64,000 bases of DNA. It comes from Desulforamulus ferrireducens (GTDB lineage: Bacteria > Bacillota > Desulfotomaculia > Desulfotomaculales > Desulfotomaculaceae). Under the pieces are notes generated by a model that was not told the origin of the DNA, did no database searches, and saw nothing but the letters and a program-made list of their open reading frames with translations. Shown here piece by piece: positions 55,264 to 64,000 of the stretch. The position numbers and the translations under genes were made by a program. The stretch's first letter is position 1. Each line of letters begins with the position of its first letter. Location: assembly GCF_002005145.1 (NCBI RefSeq), contig NZ_CP019698.1, positions 1,736,001-1,800,000 on the forward strand. Reading direction: 5' to 3'.

Positions 55264-56652
55264 TTAAGGCTCGATAGTACTTTCCTGCGCATACTTCTCC
55301 ACAGCCCGGCTGCCCACAGTGCTACTGACCATGGTGCCAGGGCCACCCACGCAGCCACCCTCGCAGGCCATACATTCAATAAAGGTAAATACTTCCTGAG
55401 AGGGTTTTTTAATCACACTCTTAAGGGTAGACAGGCATTGCCCTAACCCCTGTACTTGAATAGTCTCTAAATTCATATCGCCTAAATGATGTTTCACTGC
55501 TGCGGTTACACCACCGGCTCTGGCGAAAAGGCGACCGTTGGCAGAGGCATCCGTTAGTTCTGTTGCCTCCATGGTGGCTAAATCGTATTCCTTGGCGGAA
55601 AATATCGCCGCCAATTCCTCAAAGGTTAAGACATAATCAATTTCCGAACCCATGGCAGCCTCGGACTTTTTAGCAATACATGGTCCTATGAAGACAGTGG
55701 TTACCTGTTGGTTATATCTGTCCTTCACTAACTGACCAGTAACACGCATGGGAGAGAGGGTAGTGGAGAGCTTATCCACCTGTTCGGGAAATTTTAAGGC
55801 AAGAGCTTTGGCGAAGGCCGGACAACAGGAGTTAGTCATAAATTTATTATTTGCTGCATGCTCTTTAATTTCTGCTGCCTCTTCTCTGGCCACAATATCC
55901 GCTCCGGAGGCAGCTTCTATTACCTCATCAAAGCCCAGCTTAAGTAAAGCGGTTTTAATTTGGGCAGTACTAACCTTAACACCAAATTGGCCAGCTATGG
56001 CCGGAGCTATGATAGCCACATGGGGCAGTTCATTTATCTGTAGCGAGACTATTACATCAAGCATTTGCGATTGATCAGTAATGGCACCAAAGGGACAAAC
56101 AGTTACACACATGCCACAGGCCACACAGTTCTCCGGATCAATTACTGCCCGGCGAGAATCATCTACCTTGATAGCCTGAACAGCACAAGCTCTTTCGCAG
56201 GGACGGATAATCTCAATAATTGCATTATAGGGACAGGCTTTGGCACATTTACCACATTCTATACAATTAGTTTGATCGATAAAGGCTCTGTTTTGAATAA
56301 CTGTAATGGTCTTTTTGGGACAACTGTTTCTGCATGGGTGTGCAACACAGTTTTGACAGGCATCGGTAACAGTATATTTGTACAAAGAACAGCCATTACA
56401 TGCCTCGGAAATAACTGATACCTGTTGATTAAGTGTTGTTAAACCTACCGCATTTTTAATCCTCTCTTCAGCAATGGCCCTTTCTTTATGAATACAGCAA
56501 CGGTAACGGGCGGGTCCATCAGGGATAATTTCCTTTACCATTTCGGCTATATCCATTTCCAAAGGTACATCCATGGATTGATTGAAGGCCCAACTGGCAA
56601 CCCTGGTAAAAATATCCCTGCGGAGTTTTGTCACTTCCGAAACAGGATTCAT
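55264..56652 (-). CDS. [FeFe] hydrogenase, single-subunit (group B-like)
   Basis: 462 residues. N-terminal Fe-S region with CQNCVAHPCRNSCP, CIECGKCAKACP and CVACGMCVTVCP (several [4Fe-4S] clusters). The H-cluster domain has the three signatures: TNSCCPAF (C276, C277), IGPCIAKKSE and ECMACEGGCVGGPG. The L1 and L2 motifs (SCCP, GPCIAKK) differ from those of group A enzymes (TSCCPxW, MPCxxKxxE) and match group B. Reversible H2 oxidation/proton reduction with ferredoxin is probable. Monocistronic, divergent from ddl; no maturase genes nearby. Confidence 0.85.
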   Translation of the reverse strand: MNPVSEVTKLRRDIFTRVASWAFNQSMDVPLEMDIAEMVKEIIPDGPARYRCCIHKERAIAEERIKNAVGLTTLNQQVSVISEACNGCSLYKYTVTDACQNCVAHPCRNSCPKKTITVIQNRAFIDQTNCIECGKCAKACPYNAIIEIIRPCERACAVQAIKVDDSRRAVIDPENCVACGMCVTVCPFGAITDQSQMLDVIVSLQINELPHVAIIAPAIAGQFGVKVSTAQIKTALLKLGFDEVIEAASGADIVAREEAAEIKEHAANNKFMTNSCCPAFAKALALKFPEQVDKLSTTLSPMRVTGQLVKDRYNQQVTTVFIGPCIAKKSEAAMGSEIDYVLTFEELAAIFSAKEYDLATMEATELTDASANGRLFARAGGVTAAVKHHLGDMNLETIQVQGLGQCLSTLKSVIKKPSQEVFTFIECMACEGGCVGGPGTMVSSTVGSRAVEKYAQESTIEP

Positions 56653-56938
56653 TCAATCCCCTCCATCTCTATTCTGCTGGCTAGATTATCTCATGGCGTT
56701 CTACAAGTGTCAATTTATAATACTTAAGTTGTAATATATTAAACTGTCAATAAATTTAGACAACGCAAAGCTATAAACTTTACCTGTATATATTCTCAAT
56801 TATCTAAATTTTTTCACCATGTTTTCCCTAAAGAAGCTGATTTTGAAAAAAAATATCCTGAGGATTTTACAGCAAACCCAGGAATATAATAGAATAGTAT
56901 TGTTGTTTGGAGTCGATTAATATGGAGGTGTATATAGA

Positions 56939-57877
56939 TTGACATTAAAAATAGGGGTGATTTACGGTGGCCGATCCGCGGAGCGGGAGGTATCTCTCAG
57001 AAGCGGTGAAGCTGTTTACCAGGCCTTATTAGCTGCGGGCTACAGTAATGTTGTAAAAATAGATGCCAAGGAAAATCTAGTTGAGCAGCTTAAGACCAAT
57101 AATATCGACTTGGCTTTTCTGGCTTTACATGGTAAATATGGTGAGGATGGAACTATCCAAGGTTTATTGGAAATGTTGGATATTCCCTATACAGGTAGTG
57201 GCGTTTTAGCCAGCGCTATGGCCATCAGCAAGATTACCTCCAAAAAAATATTCCTATTAGAGGGCATTCCCACACCAAGTTTTACCGTGGTAACCCGGCG
57301 GGAAGTTAATAAACATGGACTGGCAGCAGCGTCAGCCAGGGTCCTGCAAGAGGTTGGGGTGCCGGCGGTGGTAAAAGCCAATACCCAGGGTTCTACCATT
57401 GGCATTACCTTTGTCCATAGTGCAGATAAAATGTCTGAGGCCATAACTTCAGCCTTAAATTATGACCAGGATGTATTAATAGAAGAATTTATTACCGGCA
57501 TGGAAGTAACTGCTTCTGTGCTGGGCAATGAAGATCCGGTGGCTTTACCACTAATAGAAATCACTTCCGCCAAAGGTATCTATGACTACGAGGCTAAATA
57601 TACACCTGGCATGAGTGACCACATCATACCACCAAGACTTCCGGAAGAAGTGCAAAGAAAAATAGAAAGCTTGGCTGTCAAGGCCTATATGGCTTTAGGT
57701 TGCCGTGGCTTAGGCCGGGTTGATTTTATGGTTACGGAATCCGCTATATATGCTTTGGAGATTAATACTTTACCTGGCATGACGGCCACCAGTCTCTTTC
57801 CTGACGCGGCCCGTTATGCAGGTATAGAATTCCCACAGTTGGTTGACCGTTTGGTAAAATTAGCTTTGGAACGGTAA
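56939..57877 (+). CDS. ddl: D-alanine--D-alanine ligase
   Basis: ATP-grasp enzyme making the D-Ala-D-Ala dipeptide for peptidoglycan. 312 residues: IGVIYGGRSAEREVSLRSGE at the N-terminus, ALHGKYGEDGTIQG, PYTGSGVLASAMAISKITSK, VKANTQGSTIGI, and the metal-binding LEINTLPGMTATSLFP. Start TTG with GGAGGT 9 bases upstream. Stands alone, with a terminator behind. Confidence 0.95.
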   Translation: MTLKIGVIYGGRSAEREVSLRSGEAVYQALLAAGYSNVVKIDAKENLVEQLKTNNIDLAFLALHGKYGEDGTIQGLLEMLDIPYTGSGVLASAMAISKITSKKIFLLEGIPTPSFTVVTRREVNKHGLAAASARVLQEVGVPAVVKANTQGSTIGITFVHSADKMSEAITSALNYDQDVLIEEFITGMEVTASVLGNEDPVALPLIEITSAKGIYDYEAKYTPGMSDHIIPPRLPEEVQRKIESLAVKAYMALGCRGLGRVDFMVTESAIYALEINTLPGMTATSLFPDAARYAGIEFPQLVDRLVKLALER

Positions 57878-57904
57878 GGGCAGATAAATTTCTGCCTTTT
57901 GTTT
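57876..57904 (+). terminator. Intrinsic terminator after ddl
   Basis: GGCAGA-TAAATT-TCTGCC, then TTTTGTTTTG; the stem abuts the ddl stop codon. Confidence 0.7.
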
Positions 57905-58080
57905 TGTTTTATGGGATTCCTGGTTAACCTATAAACAGCCATAAAATGGTAGGATTGCCAATAAAACTGGTTATGTTTGGACTTTTTTAACTTTACAGAA
58001 AAAGAGGCAGGAATTCTGTCACTCTGAGAAGAAATTCACATTTAAACGCCCTTGCGGGCTATATTGCGGAGGTGGCAGAA

Positions 58081-58275
58081 TTGGAAAAGCAAGAACAAGG
58101 CATTCGGTGCATTATGTGTGGCCGCGTAATTGTCATCGAAAAAAGTGAAGACCCCTGGGAAGAGGAGGATGATTTTATTCCGAAACCCAAAAAATCAGTG
58201 TCCTTTTGCCAACTATGTGAGGCTAAGTTAAGAAAAGAATCTGATGACCAAGTAAAGGGCACGAAACCAATGTAG
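58081..58275 (+). CDS. Small zinc-ribbon protein
   Basis: 64 residues from TTG 58081 with the SD GGAGGTGG 6 bases upstream (the GTG at 58072 is part of that SD). Two CxxC pairs, CIMCGR and CQLCEA, separated by an acidic, proline-containing loop (DPWEEEDDFIPKPKK), indicate one zinc site. It looks like the small YlaI/DUF2197-type proteins of Firmicutes, but the match is loose. Located 30 bases upstream of the UPF0182 gene, so probably co-transcribed. Confidence 0.55.
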   Translation: MEKQEQGIRCIMCGRVIVIEKSEDPWEEEDDFIPKPKKSVSFCQLCEAKLRKESDDQVKGTKPM

Positions 58276-58305
58276 TTCTCAAGATTTGTTTCCGGAGGTG
58301 TTGTC

Positions 58306-61098
58306 GTGAATCAAAGGTCTCGGACTTCCCTTGGTATTATCATTGTCGCTGCAACAATCCTGGTGGCTTTGATAGGCTGGGGGGCTGGGCTTTACATTGA
58401 TTGGTTATGGTTTAAGTCATTAAATTATCAACAGGTCTTTATAACTTATTTGGCTTCCAATATTGGACTGAAAATTTTGGTTGGCATTATCATGTTCGCC
58501 CTGTTGTTACTGAACCTAATGCTCACCAGAAAATCTGTGCTCCAGGCTGTGGAGGCTTCCAAAGCCTTTCGACCTATGTTTGAGGATGACAATGTCATTA
58601 CTATTAACTATCCACCTCGGGTTGATTGGCGTGAACAAATTACCCCTGGCAGGTTGACAGCGGTATTTGCCGGTATCAGTTTGTTGTTAGGCTTTTTATA
58701 CAGCTCAACCATATCAGGCGAATGGACCACTGTGTTGAAATTTTTTAAGCAGACTGCCTTTGGTACCAACGATCCCATCTTTAATAAAGACATAGGCTTT
58801 TATATCTTTAGTCTGCCTTTTTATCAACTGCTCTACCGTTTGCTGGCTTCTGCCATCTTTTTAAATATCGTCTTGGTAGCCTTGGTGTATCTCCTCACGG
58901 ATACTGCCCGGGGCGGTTTGACTAAGATATTCCGTTTCCCAGCAGCCAGGTATCATCTGTCTGTTTTAGCGGCTCTGTTCTTTATTCTCAAGAGTTGGGG
59001 CTACCGTCTGGACCAGTATTTCTTGCTTTTGTCCTCTTCCGGGGTGGTACATGGGGCTGGCTACACCGATATCCACGCCTCTTTATTGGCTTATCGTGTT
59101 TTGACAGTCCTATCACTAATCACGGCTGCAGTCATTATCGCTAATATCTTCTTAAAGCGATTCCGTATCACGGCCTACGCCATTGTAGGTTTATTGGTAG
59201 TCTCTATTTTACTGGGTGGGGTTTATCCCAGCGTTGTTCAAAAGTTTATTGTTTTACCCAACGAATTTAACCGTGAAGCACCTTACTTGGCCAACAACAT
59301 TAAGCTTTCGCAACAAGCCTATAACTTAGATACCATTGAACGCAAGGATTTTCCCGCCGGCCGTACCCTGCAGGCTCAGGATATCCTTGATAACCGCAAT
59401 ACCATCGAGAACATTCGTTTGTGGGATTGGCAGCCCTTACAGCAAACCTATAGCCAGTTACAGGAAATGCGGTTGTATTATGAATTGAAAAATATTGACG
59501 TGGATCGCTACATGATTAATGGCGAATACCGTCAGGTAATGCTGGCAGTCCGGGAAATGAATCAGAATCAACTGCAACAGCAGGCCCAGACATGGATTAA
59601 CCAGCGGCTGGTCTATACCCACGGTTATGGTGTAGCCATGAGCCCGGTTAATGAAGTTACCGGAGAAGGCTTACCAAACTTCTTCCTGAAGGATATCCCA
59701 CCCGTAGGCCCAACAGACATTCAGGTAACCAGACCGGAAATTTATTACGGGGAATCTGATGATGGTTATGTTATCGTTAATACAAAAACCAAAGAATTTG
59801 ACCATCCTCAGGGAGATGGCAATGCCTACTGTCTGTATGAGGGTACCAGCGGGGTTAAGGTTAATTCCTTCTTAAGAAAGGTAATCTTAGCTTTTGTCCT
59901 GACTGATTACAAAATGCTCCTCACCGGAGACATAACTAATGACAGTCAGGTGCTGCTCTACCGTAATATTAAAGAGCGGGTGCCTAAGATTGCCCCCTTC
60001 TTAAGCTATGACAGTGATCCATATCCTGTTATTGATAGCAAGGGTGAAATATATTGGATGTGGGATGCTTACACCATCAGTAACATGTATCCCTATTCAG
60101 AACCCTTTGATAGTCGGGGCAATAACTATATTCGTAACTCCGTAAAGATAACGATTAATGCCTATGATGGAGCTGTGCAATTTTATATAGCAGACAGCAA
60201 AGACCCGATTATTCAAACCTACAGTAAAATCTTCCCCAACATGTTTAAAACCCTGGAGCAAATGCCTGATGATTTAAGAGAGCATATTCGTTATCCAGAA
60301 GATCTCTTCCAAATTCAGGCTAGAATGTATACACTCTATCATATGACTGATCCCCAGGTGTTCTATAACAGGGAAGATAAGTGGACCTTACCCACCGAAA
60401 AGTATGGTAATGAAGAAAAGCCCATGGAGGCCTACTATACCATTACCGTGCTGCCAGGGGAAAAGGAGCCGGAATTTGTTCTAATTATGCCCTTTAACCC
60501 GCAGAACAAGAAAAACATGATTGCCTGGCTGGGTGCCCGTTCCGATGGCGAAAACTACGGCAAAATGGTAGTATACGAATTCCCCAAACAGGAACTGGTT
60601 TACGGTCCCATGCAAATCGAAGCCAGGATTGACCAGGATACTGTCATCTCACAGCAACTATCCCTGTGGGATCAGCGGGGTTCCTCGGTTATTAGAGGTA
60701 ATCTATTAGTTATTCCTGTTAAAGACTCACTTCTCTATGTGGAACCTTTGTATCTGCAGTCCGAGCAAAGCAGGATGCCGGAACTGCGCAGGGTTATTGT
60801 GGCTGCCGGTGATAAAATTGTTATGGAGCCTACCCTGGACCTGGCCCTACAAAAAATCTTCGGGGAAGGTGCAATCCCCGGTAAACAACAGGAACCCGGC
60901 ACACAGCCGCAAACACCAACCGAACCCACTGAGCCTGTTCCTCAGGATACAGTGAAGGAACTTGCTGCGGAGGCCAATCGCTTATATGATGAAGCCCAGG
61001 CAAAACTAAAGGCCGGTGATTGGGCTGGTTATGGAGCATCCTTAGAGCAGCTAAAACAAGTACTCACTAAGCTACAGGAGCAGTCACAAACACAGTAA
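58306..61098 (+). CDS. UPF0182 family membrane protein
   Basis: 930 residues. About seven hydrophobic spans in the first 310 residues (for example IIIVAATILVALIGWGAGLY, IGLKILVGIIMFALLLLNLM), then a large, probably extracytoplasmic, domain with family-typical stretches (NNIKLSQQAYNLDTIERKDF; TPVNEVTGEGLPNF-like SPVNEVTGEGLPNFFLKDIP) and a proline-rich linker with a helical tail. The family is common in Actinobacteria and clostridia, without known function. Start GTG with GGAGGTG 6 bases upstream. Confidence 0.9.
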   Translation: MNQRSRTSLGIIIVAATILVALIGWGAGLYIDWLWFKSLNYQQVFITYLASNIGLKILVGIIMFALLLLNLMLTRKSVLQAVEASKAFRPMFEDDNVITINYPPRVDWREQITPGRLTAVFAGISLLLGFLYSSTISGEWTTVLKFFKQTAFGTNDPIFNKDIGFYIFSLPFYQLLYRLLASAIFLNIVLVALVYLLTDTARGGLTKIFRFPAARYHLSVLAALFFILKSWGYRLDQYFLLLSSSGVVHGAGYTDIHASLLAYRVLTVLSLITAAVIIANIFLKRFRITAYAIVGLLVVSILLGGVYPSVVQKFIVLPNEFNREAPYLANNIKLSQQAYNLDTIERKDFPAGRTLQAQDILDNRNTIENIRLWDWQPLQQTYSQLQEMRLYYELKNIDVDRYMINGEYRQVMLAVREMNQNQLQQQAQTWINQRLVYTHGYGVAMSPVNEVTGEGLPNFFLKDIPPVGPTDIQVTRPEIYYGESDDGYVIVNTKTKEFDHPQGDGNAYCLYEGTSGVKVNSFLRKVILAFVLTDYKMLLTGDITNDSQVLLYRNIKERVPKIAPFLSYDSDPYPVIDSKGEIYWMWDAYTISNMYPYSEPFDSRGNNYIRNSVKITINAYDGAVQFYIADSKDPIIQTYSKIFPNMFKTLEQMPDDLREHIRYPEDLFQIQARMYTLYHMTDPQVFYNREDKWTLPTEKYGNEEKPMEAYYTITVLPGEKEPEFVLIMPFNPQNKKNMIAWLGARSDGENYGKMVVYEFPKQELVYGPMQIEARIDQDTVISQQLSLWDQRGSSVIRGNLLVIPVKDSLLYVEPLYLQSEQSRMPELRRVIVAAGDKIVMEPTLDLALQKIFGEGAIPGKQQEPGTQPQTPTEPTEPVPQDTVKELAAEANRLYDEAQAKLKAGDWAGYGASLEQLKQVLTKLQEQSQTQ

Positions 61099-61108
61099 TT
61101 TAACTAAA

Positions 61109-61146
61109 ACAACAAGGGGTTGTCCTTTATGACAGCCCCTTGTTGT
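61109..61146. terminator. Long hairpin after the UPF0182 gene
   Basis: ACAACAAGGGG (61109) pairs with CCCCTTGTTGT (61136), and the stem continues inward through TTGTC / GACAG, giving 16 pairs with a 6-base loop. No T-run follows on the plus strand, so termination is likely but not certain. Confidence 0.5.
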
Positions 61147-61211
61147 ACACTAAAGAAAACATTAACTAATTATGGTAAGATTTAATACTACTTTGTGCGG
61201 GGGGATAGAAG

Positions 61212-62285
61212 ATGAAAAGATTAGGTGTCTTAACCGGCGGCGGCGATGCCCCCGGACTAAATGCGGTAATCCGGGCCATTGTGAAAACTGCCATCAGAGA
61301 ATACGGTATAGAGGTCATTGGTTTTCGTGATGGTTTTAAGGGAGTACTGGAGGACCGACATGTATTATTAACCGAGTCTGCGGTGTCCGGTATCTTACCT
61401 AGAGGTGGTACCATTCTGGGCACCACTAACCGGGATAACCCCTTTAAATTTCCGGTAGCAGAAGGTCGTTTTGAGGACCGTTCCGAGGAATGTATCGAGA
61501 TAATTAGGGATCGTGTGGATGCCCTCATTGTCATCGGTGGAGATGGTTCCCTTTCCATCGCCCATGAATTAGCCTTAAAGGGTTTACCGGTGGTGGGCTG
61601 TCCGAAAACCATTGACAACGACCTGGCAGTAGGACAAGCTAAAACCTTCGGCTTTGATACTGCCTATGCCTTTGCCACCGAGGCCTTGGATAGACTTCAT
61701 TCCACAGCCGAATCACATCACCGCATCATCGTGCTGGAGGTGATGGGGCGTTATGCCGGTCATATTGCGTTACATTCCGGTCTGGCAGGCGGGGCAGATA
61801 TTATTCTCATACCGGAGATTCCTTTTAGCTATAATAAAATAATAGACAAAATACAAGATCGACTTAAACAAAATAAACGCTTTAGCCTGGTTGTGGTGGC
61901 AGAAGGCGCCAAAGAAGTGGGAGGAGAAATGGTCATTCAAAAAATGATCGCCGGCAGTGACGATCCCGTTCGTCTGGGCGGCATTGGAGAAACTGTGGCC
62001 AGGCAATTGGAAAGGTTAACTGGCATTGAATCCCGTGTGACAGTATTGGGACATCTGCAGCGGGGCGGTAGTCCAACTCCCTATGATCGTATCTTAGCCA
62101 CCCGTTATGGGGTAGCAGCCACAGATTTAGCTGTGCAGGGACAATTTGGTTATGTGGTTTCTTTGGATGGAGAAAAAATTAAGCCCATTCACCTTTCCGA
62201 GGTAGCACATGGTATTAGGAAGGTTGATACAGAGGGTGAATTATTGAAGGCTGCCAGAAAAATTGGCATTTGTTTCGGTGATTAA
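61212..62285 (+). CDS. pfkA: 6-phosphofructokinase
   Basis: Phosphorylates fructose-6-phosphate. 357 residues: LGVLTGGGDAPGLNAVIRA, GGDGSLSIA (109-113), PKTIDNDLAV, GRYAGHIAL and LGHLQRGGSPTPYDR. The phosphoryl-donor site has Gly at the position that is Asp in PPi-dependent enzymes, which indicates ATP, while K132 in PKTIDND is the residue typical of PPi enzymes (Gly in E. coli PfkA). This mixed signature is known from ATP-dependent group III enzymes such as that of Streptomyces. SD GGGGGGAT before ATG. Confidence 0.92.
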   Translation: MKRLGVLTGGGDAPGLNAVIRAIVKTAIREYGIEVIGFRDGFKGVLEDRHVLLTESAVSGILPRGGTILGTTNRDNPFKFPVAEGRFEDRSEECIEIIRDRVDALIVIGGDGSLSIAHELALKGLPVVGCPKTIDNDLAVGQAKTFGFDTAYAFATEALDRLHSTAESHHRIIVLEVMGRYAGHIALHSGLAGGADIILIPEIPFSYNKIIDKIQDRLKQNKRFSLVVVAEGAKEVGGEMVIQKMIAGSDDPVRLGGIGETVARQLERLTGIESRVTVLGHLQRGGSPTPYDRILATRYGVAATDLAVQGQFGYVVSLDGEKIKPIHLSEVAHGIRKVDTEGELLKAARKIGICFGD

Positions 62286-62300
62286 GTGAGGTGAAACAGC

Positions 62301-62573
62301 GTGTTAAAAAACTATATGGAATTGGCAGTGGAGGAAATGCTGGATGATGTTCTAGCTGACTATGCGAAGAAAAATCCTGATACCTGTACCTGCCCCCGCT
62401 GTCGTTTGGATATTATGGCCATTGCCCTCAATACACTACCTACACGCTATGTGGTTACCGATGAAGGCGGTATTTATACTAAAGTAGCTATGGAACTGGT
62501 GGGGGGCCGTGCCCAAGTAATTGCCGCTATATTAAATGGAATTAAATCTGTTAAAAATAGTCCGAGGCATTAG
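62301..62573 (+). CDS. ComFB-like late competence protein
   Basis: 90 residues from GTG 62301 (GAGGTGAAA upstream): NYMELAVEEMLDDVLADY, then CTCPRCRLDIMAIALNTLPT with a CxCxxC cluster, and YVVTDEGGIYTKV. These match the ComFB family (zinc-binding, function unclear; in Bacillus within the comF operon, elsewhere linked to signalling). It follows pfkA by 15 bases. Confidence 0.75.
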   Translation: MLKNYMELAVEEMLDDVLADYAKKNPDTCTCPRCRLDIMAIALNTLPTRYVVTDEGGIYTKVAMELVGGRAQVIAAILNGIKSVKNSPRH

Positions 62574-62640
62574 TTTTCTAAGTTTAATTAATCACTCCTT
62601 GGTTAATACTCTTAATTAGTTAGTATTATAAGGGGTGTCT

Positions 62641-63804
62641 GTGTTGCGCATCGGTATTTTCTCAGATAGTTACAAGCCTTATGTTGGCGGTGTTGTCAGG
62701 TCTATAGAAACCTTTAGTAAGGAATTAAAAAAATTAGGACATGAGGTATATATTTTTGCTCCCAATTATCCGGGCATACCTGACGAAAAGGATGTCTTTA
62801 GATTCCCTTCCATACCGTCAACCTATAAAGGATTTTATCTTGGTCTGCCCTTTTCCCGTCGCTTAAATGACTTTCTAGCCAGTCATCCATTGGATATTGT
62901 CCATGTTCATTCACCCTTTATCCTGGGACGGCTGGGAGCAAGGGTAGCTAAAAGACTGGGTGTCCCTTTAGTGTTTACCTATCATACCCTTTATGACCAG
63001 TACACCCATTATGTTCCATTCTTGAGGGGGCTCTCCAAGGAAATAACCCGTAAGGTGGCAGTGGATTTTTGCAACCGTTGTGACTTAGTAATTACCCCAA
63101 CAGAGATTATAGGCAAACACATTCAGGGTATGGGGGTAAAAACTAATATCCGTTGGTTGCCCACGGGCATTGACCTAACAGAATTCAATAACAATGATCG
63201 CACCTGGCTCAAGCTAAGTTTGGGGCTGGAACCAGATGCTCCTGTACTGTTATATGTGGGCAGGATTGCCAAGGAGAAGAATATTACCTTTCTTATTGAT
63301 GTTTTTACCCTAATTGTCAGAGAACATAGCAAAGTAAATTTAGTGTTAGTAGGGGAAGGACCGGAAAGCAAGAATTTAAAAAAGTATGCTGCGGAACTGC
63401 AATTAGCTGACCGCATTCACTTCACCGGCAAACTCCTGCGGCCAGCATTAGTTAATGCCTATTGCGGGGCTGATATCTTTGTTTTTGGTTCCGTTACAGA
63501 AACCCAGGGCATAGTGATTGCCGAAGCTAAGGCAGCTGGGTTACCGGTGGTAGCTGTCAATGCCTTTGGTGTTTCTAACATGGTAGCAGATGGGGAGGAT
63601 GGTTATCTCTTAGAGATGGATGCGCAGGCCTTTGCCCGGCAAATACTTAACTTACTAGGGGACCATGATTTGCGCCAACGCTTAAGTAAGAAGGCTTTAG
63701 AAAATGCCCGGCATTTCTCTGCCCAGCTTTGTGCTGAGAAATTAGTTGATTACTATCGAGAGCTAATACCAAAAGACACCACGGTGAGACAACATGTACA
63801 ATAA
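62641..63804 (+). CDS. GT4-type glycosyltransferase
   Basis: About 387 residues. N-terminal acceptor lobe RIGIFSDSYKPYVGGVVRSI with the GG loop, PLDIVHVHSPFILG and FTYHTLYDQYTHYVP; C-terminal GT-B lobe with LLYVGRIAKEKNITFLIDVF (nucleotide-sugar site) and FVFGSVTETQGIVIAEAKAAGLPV (EX7E motif). Resembles diglucosyl-diacylglycerol or mannosyl transferases; the acceptor is unknown. Starts possible at GTG 62635, GTG 62641 and TTG 62644; AAGGGG at 62629 favours the latter two. Confidence 0.85.
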   Translation: MLRIGIFSDSYKPYVGGVVRSIETFSKELKKLGHEVYIFAPNYPGIPDEKDVFRFPSIPSTYKGFYLGLPFSRRLNDFLASHPLDIVHVHSPFILGRLGARVAKRLGVPLVFTYHTLYDQYTHYVPFLRGLSKEITRKVAVDFCNRCDLVITPTEIIGKHIQGMGVKTNIRWLPTGIDLTEFNNNDRTWLKLSLGLEPDAPVLLYVGRIAKEKNITFLIDVFTLIVREHSKVNLVLVGEGPESKNLKKYAAELQLADRIHFTGKLLRPALVNAYCGADIFVFGSVTETQGIVIAEAKAAGLPVVAVNAFGVSNMVADGEDGYLLEMDAQAFARQILNLLGDHDLRQRLSKKALENARHFSAQLCAEKLVDYYRELIPKDTTVRQHVQ

Positions 63805-63825
63805 AAGCACCTGCCGGTGCTTTTA
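63804..63825. terminator. Bidirectional terminator
   Basis: AAAAGCACC-TG-CCGGTGCTTTT type palindrome between two convergent genes, giving T-runs on both strands. Confidence 0.7.
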
Positions 63826-64000
63826 TCACTTGGGTTTGTTTTGGTTTTTTAAATCTGTTAAAACAGCAATTATTTCATCCAACTGATCTTCGTACACTTC
63901 AAAGAACACTGCTTGCTTGTTTATTTCGTCCATATTATCTTTGACAACCAATTTAAGTAGAATGGTTTCCTGGGCAGGGTAGTTAGGGCTGGCAGCTTTA
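63826..64000 (-). CDS. Unknown protein, C-terminal part (runs off the window)
   Basis: Open from the window edge to TGA at 63826-63828 on the minus strand. Visible residues include SPNYPAQETILLKLVVKDNM and a helical end EDQLDEIIAVLTDLKNQNKP. Not recognised. Its beginning lies beyond base 64000. Confidence 0.55.
   Translation of the reverse strand, partial: KAASPNYPAQETILLKLVVKDNMDEINKQAVFFEVYEDQLDEIIAVLTDLKNQNKPK

Overview
The window looks like a chromosomal segment of an anaerobic, spore-forming Firmicute, most plausibly a Desulfotomaculum/Desulforamulus-type member of the Peptococcaceae. This is inferred from spore genes (spoVB, tlp, a SASP-like gene), an HdrA/Flx-type electron-transfer cluster with an apparent selenocysteine codon, a lone [FeFe] hydrogenase, strong Shine-Dalgarno sites with many GTG/TTG starts, and heavy loading with mobile elements. 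No 16S gene is present, so the assignment stays an inference.

Layout. 1-9.4 kb: end of a thioredoxin-reductase-like flavoprotein, a degraded group II intron, a GNAT gene, a TPR protein, then a compact queuosine-precursor operon (queD-queC-DUF366-queE-folE), a YpmA-like gene, surE, a SASP-like gene and spoVB. 9.6-20.5 kb: an EF-G paralogue followed by a mobile-element pile-up: group II intron copy 1, an IS1182-like element set in a terminator palindrome, tlp, tRNA-Trp, intron copy 2 (RT broken) and an IS607-type transposon with an unusual large TnpB and a structured RNA region behind it. 20.5-32.7 kb: ndk, a thioesterase, then a glycerol regulon: glpP, a cytosolic chemoreceptor fused to a PhnD-like binding domain, a DDE insertion sequence, glpF, glpK, glpA, glpB, glpC. 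Two sequence-related leader RNAs, each ending in an intrinsic terminator, stand before glpP and glpF. 32.8-41.7 kb: a lower-glycolysis cluster pyk, deoR-type regulator, gap, pgk, tpiA, gpmI, eno. 42.4-52.9 kb: hdrA, interrupted by an antisense group II intron (copy 3) and by an IS1380-like element, followed by flxD (in-frame UGA read as Sec), two Fe-S proteins and flxA. 53-64 kb: intron copy 4, heptad-periodic intergenic repeats, an [FeFe] hydrogenase, ddl, a zinc-ribbon protein, a UPF0182 membrane protein, pfkA, comFB-like, a glycosyltransferase, and the 3' end of one more gene.

How the genes fit together: glycerol enters through GlpF, is phosphorylated by GlpK, oxidised by GlpABC, and continues as triose phosphate through the adjacent glycolytic cluster (tpiA, gap, pgk, gpmI, eno, pyk). 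Electrons at the NADH/ferredoxin level could be handled by the HdrA-Flx cluster, but hdrA is physically split in this sequence, so that complex is probably impaired or supplied by another locus.

Most notable items: (1) the selenocysteine-type UGA with a hairpin in flxD; (2) the paired, covarying glp leader RNAs; (3) the double, base-exact interruption of hdrA; (4) the MCP-PhnD fusion without membrane segments; (5) the TnpB-related protein with an atypical RuvC-III segment and an omega-RNA-like 3' region; (6) several mobile elements that target intrinsic terminators; (7) intergenic arrays with a 7-bp period.
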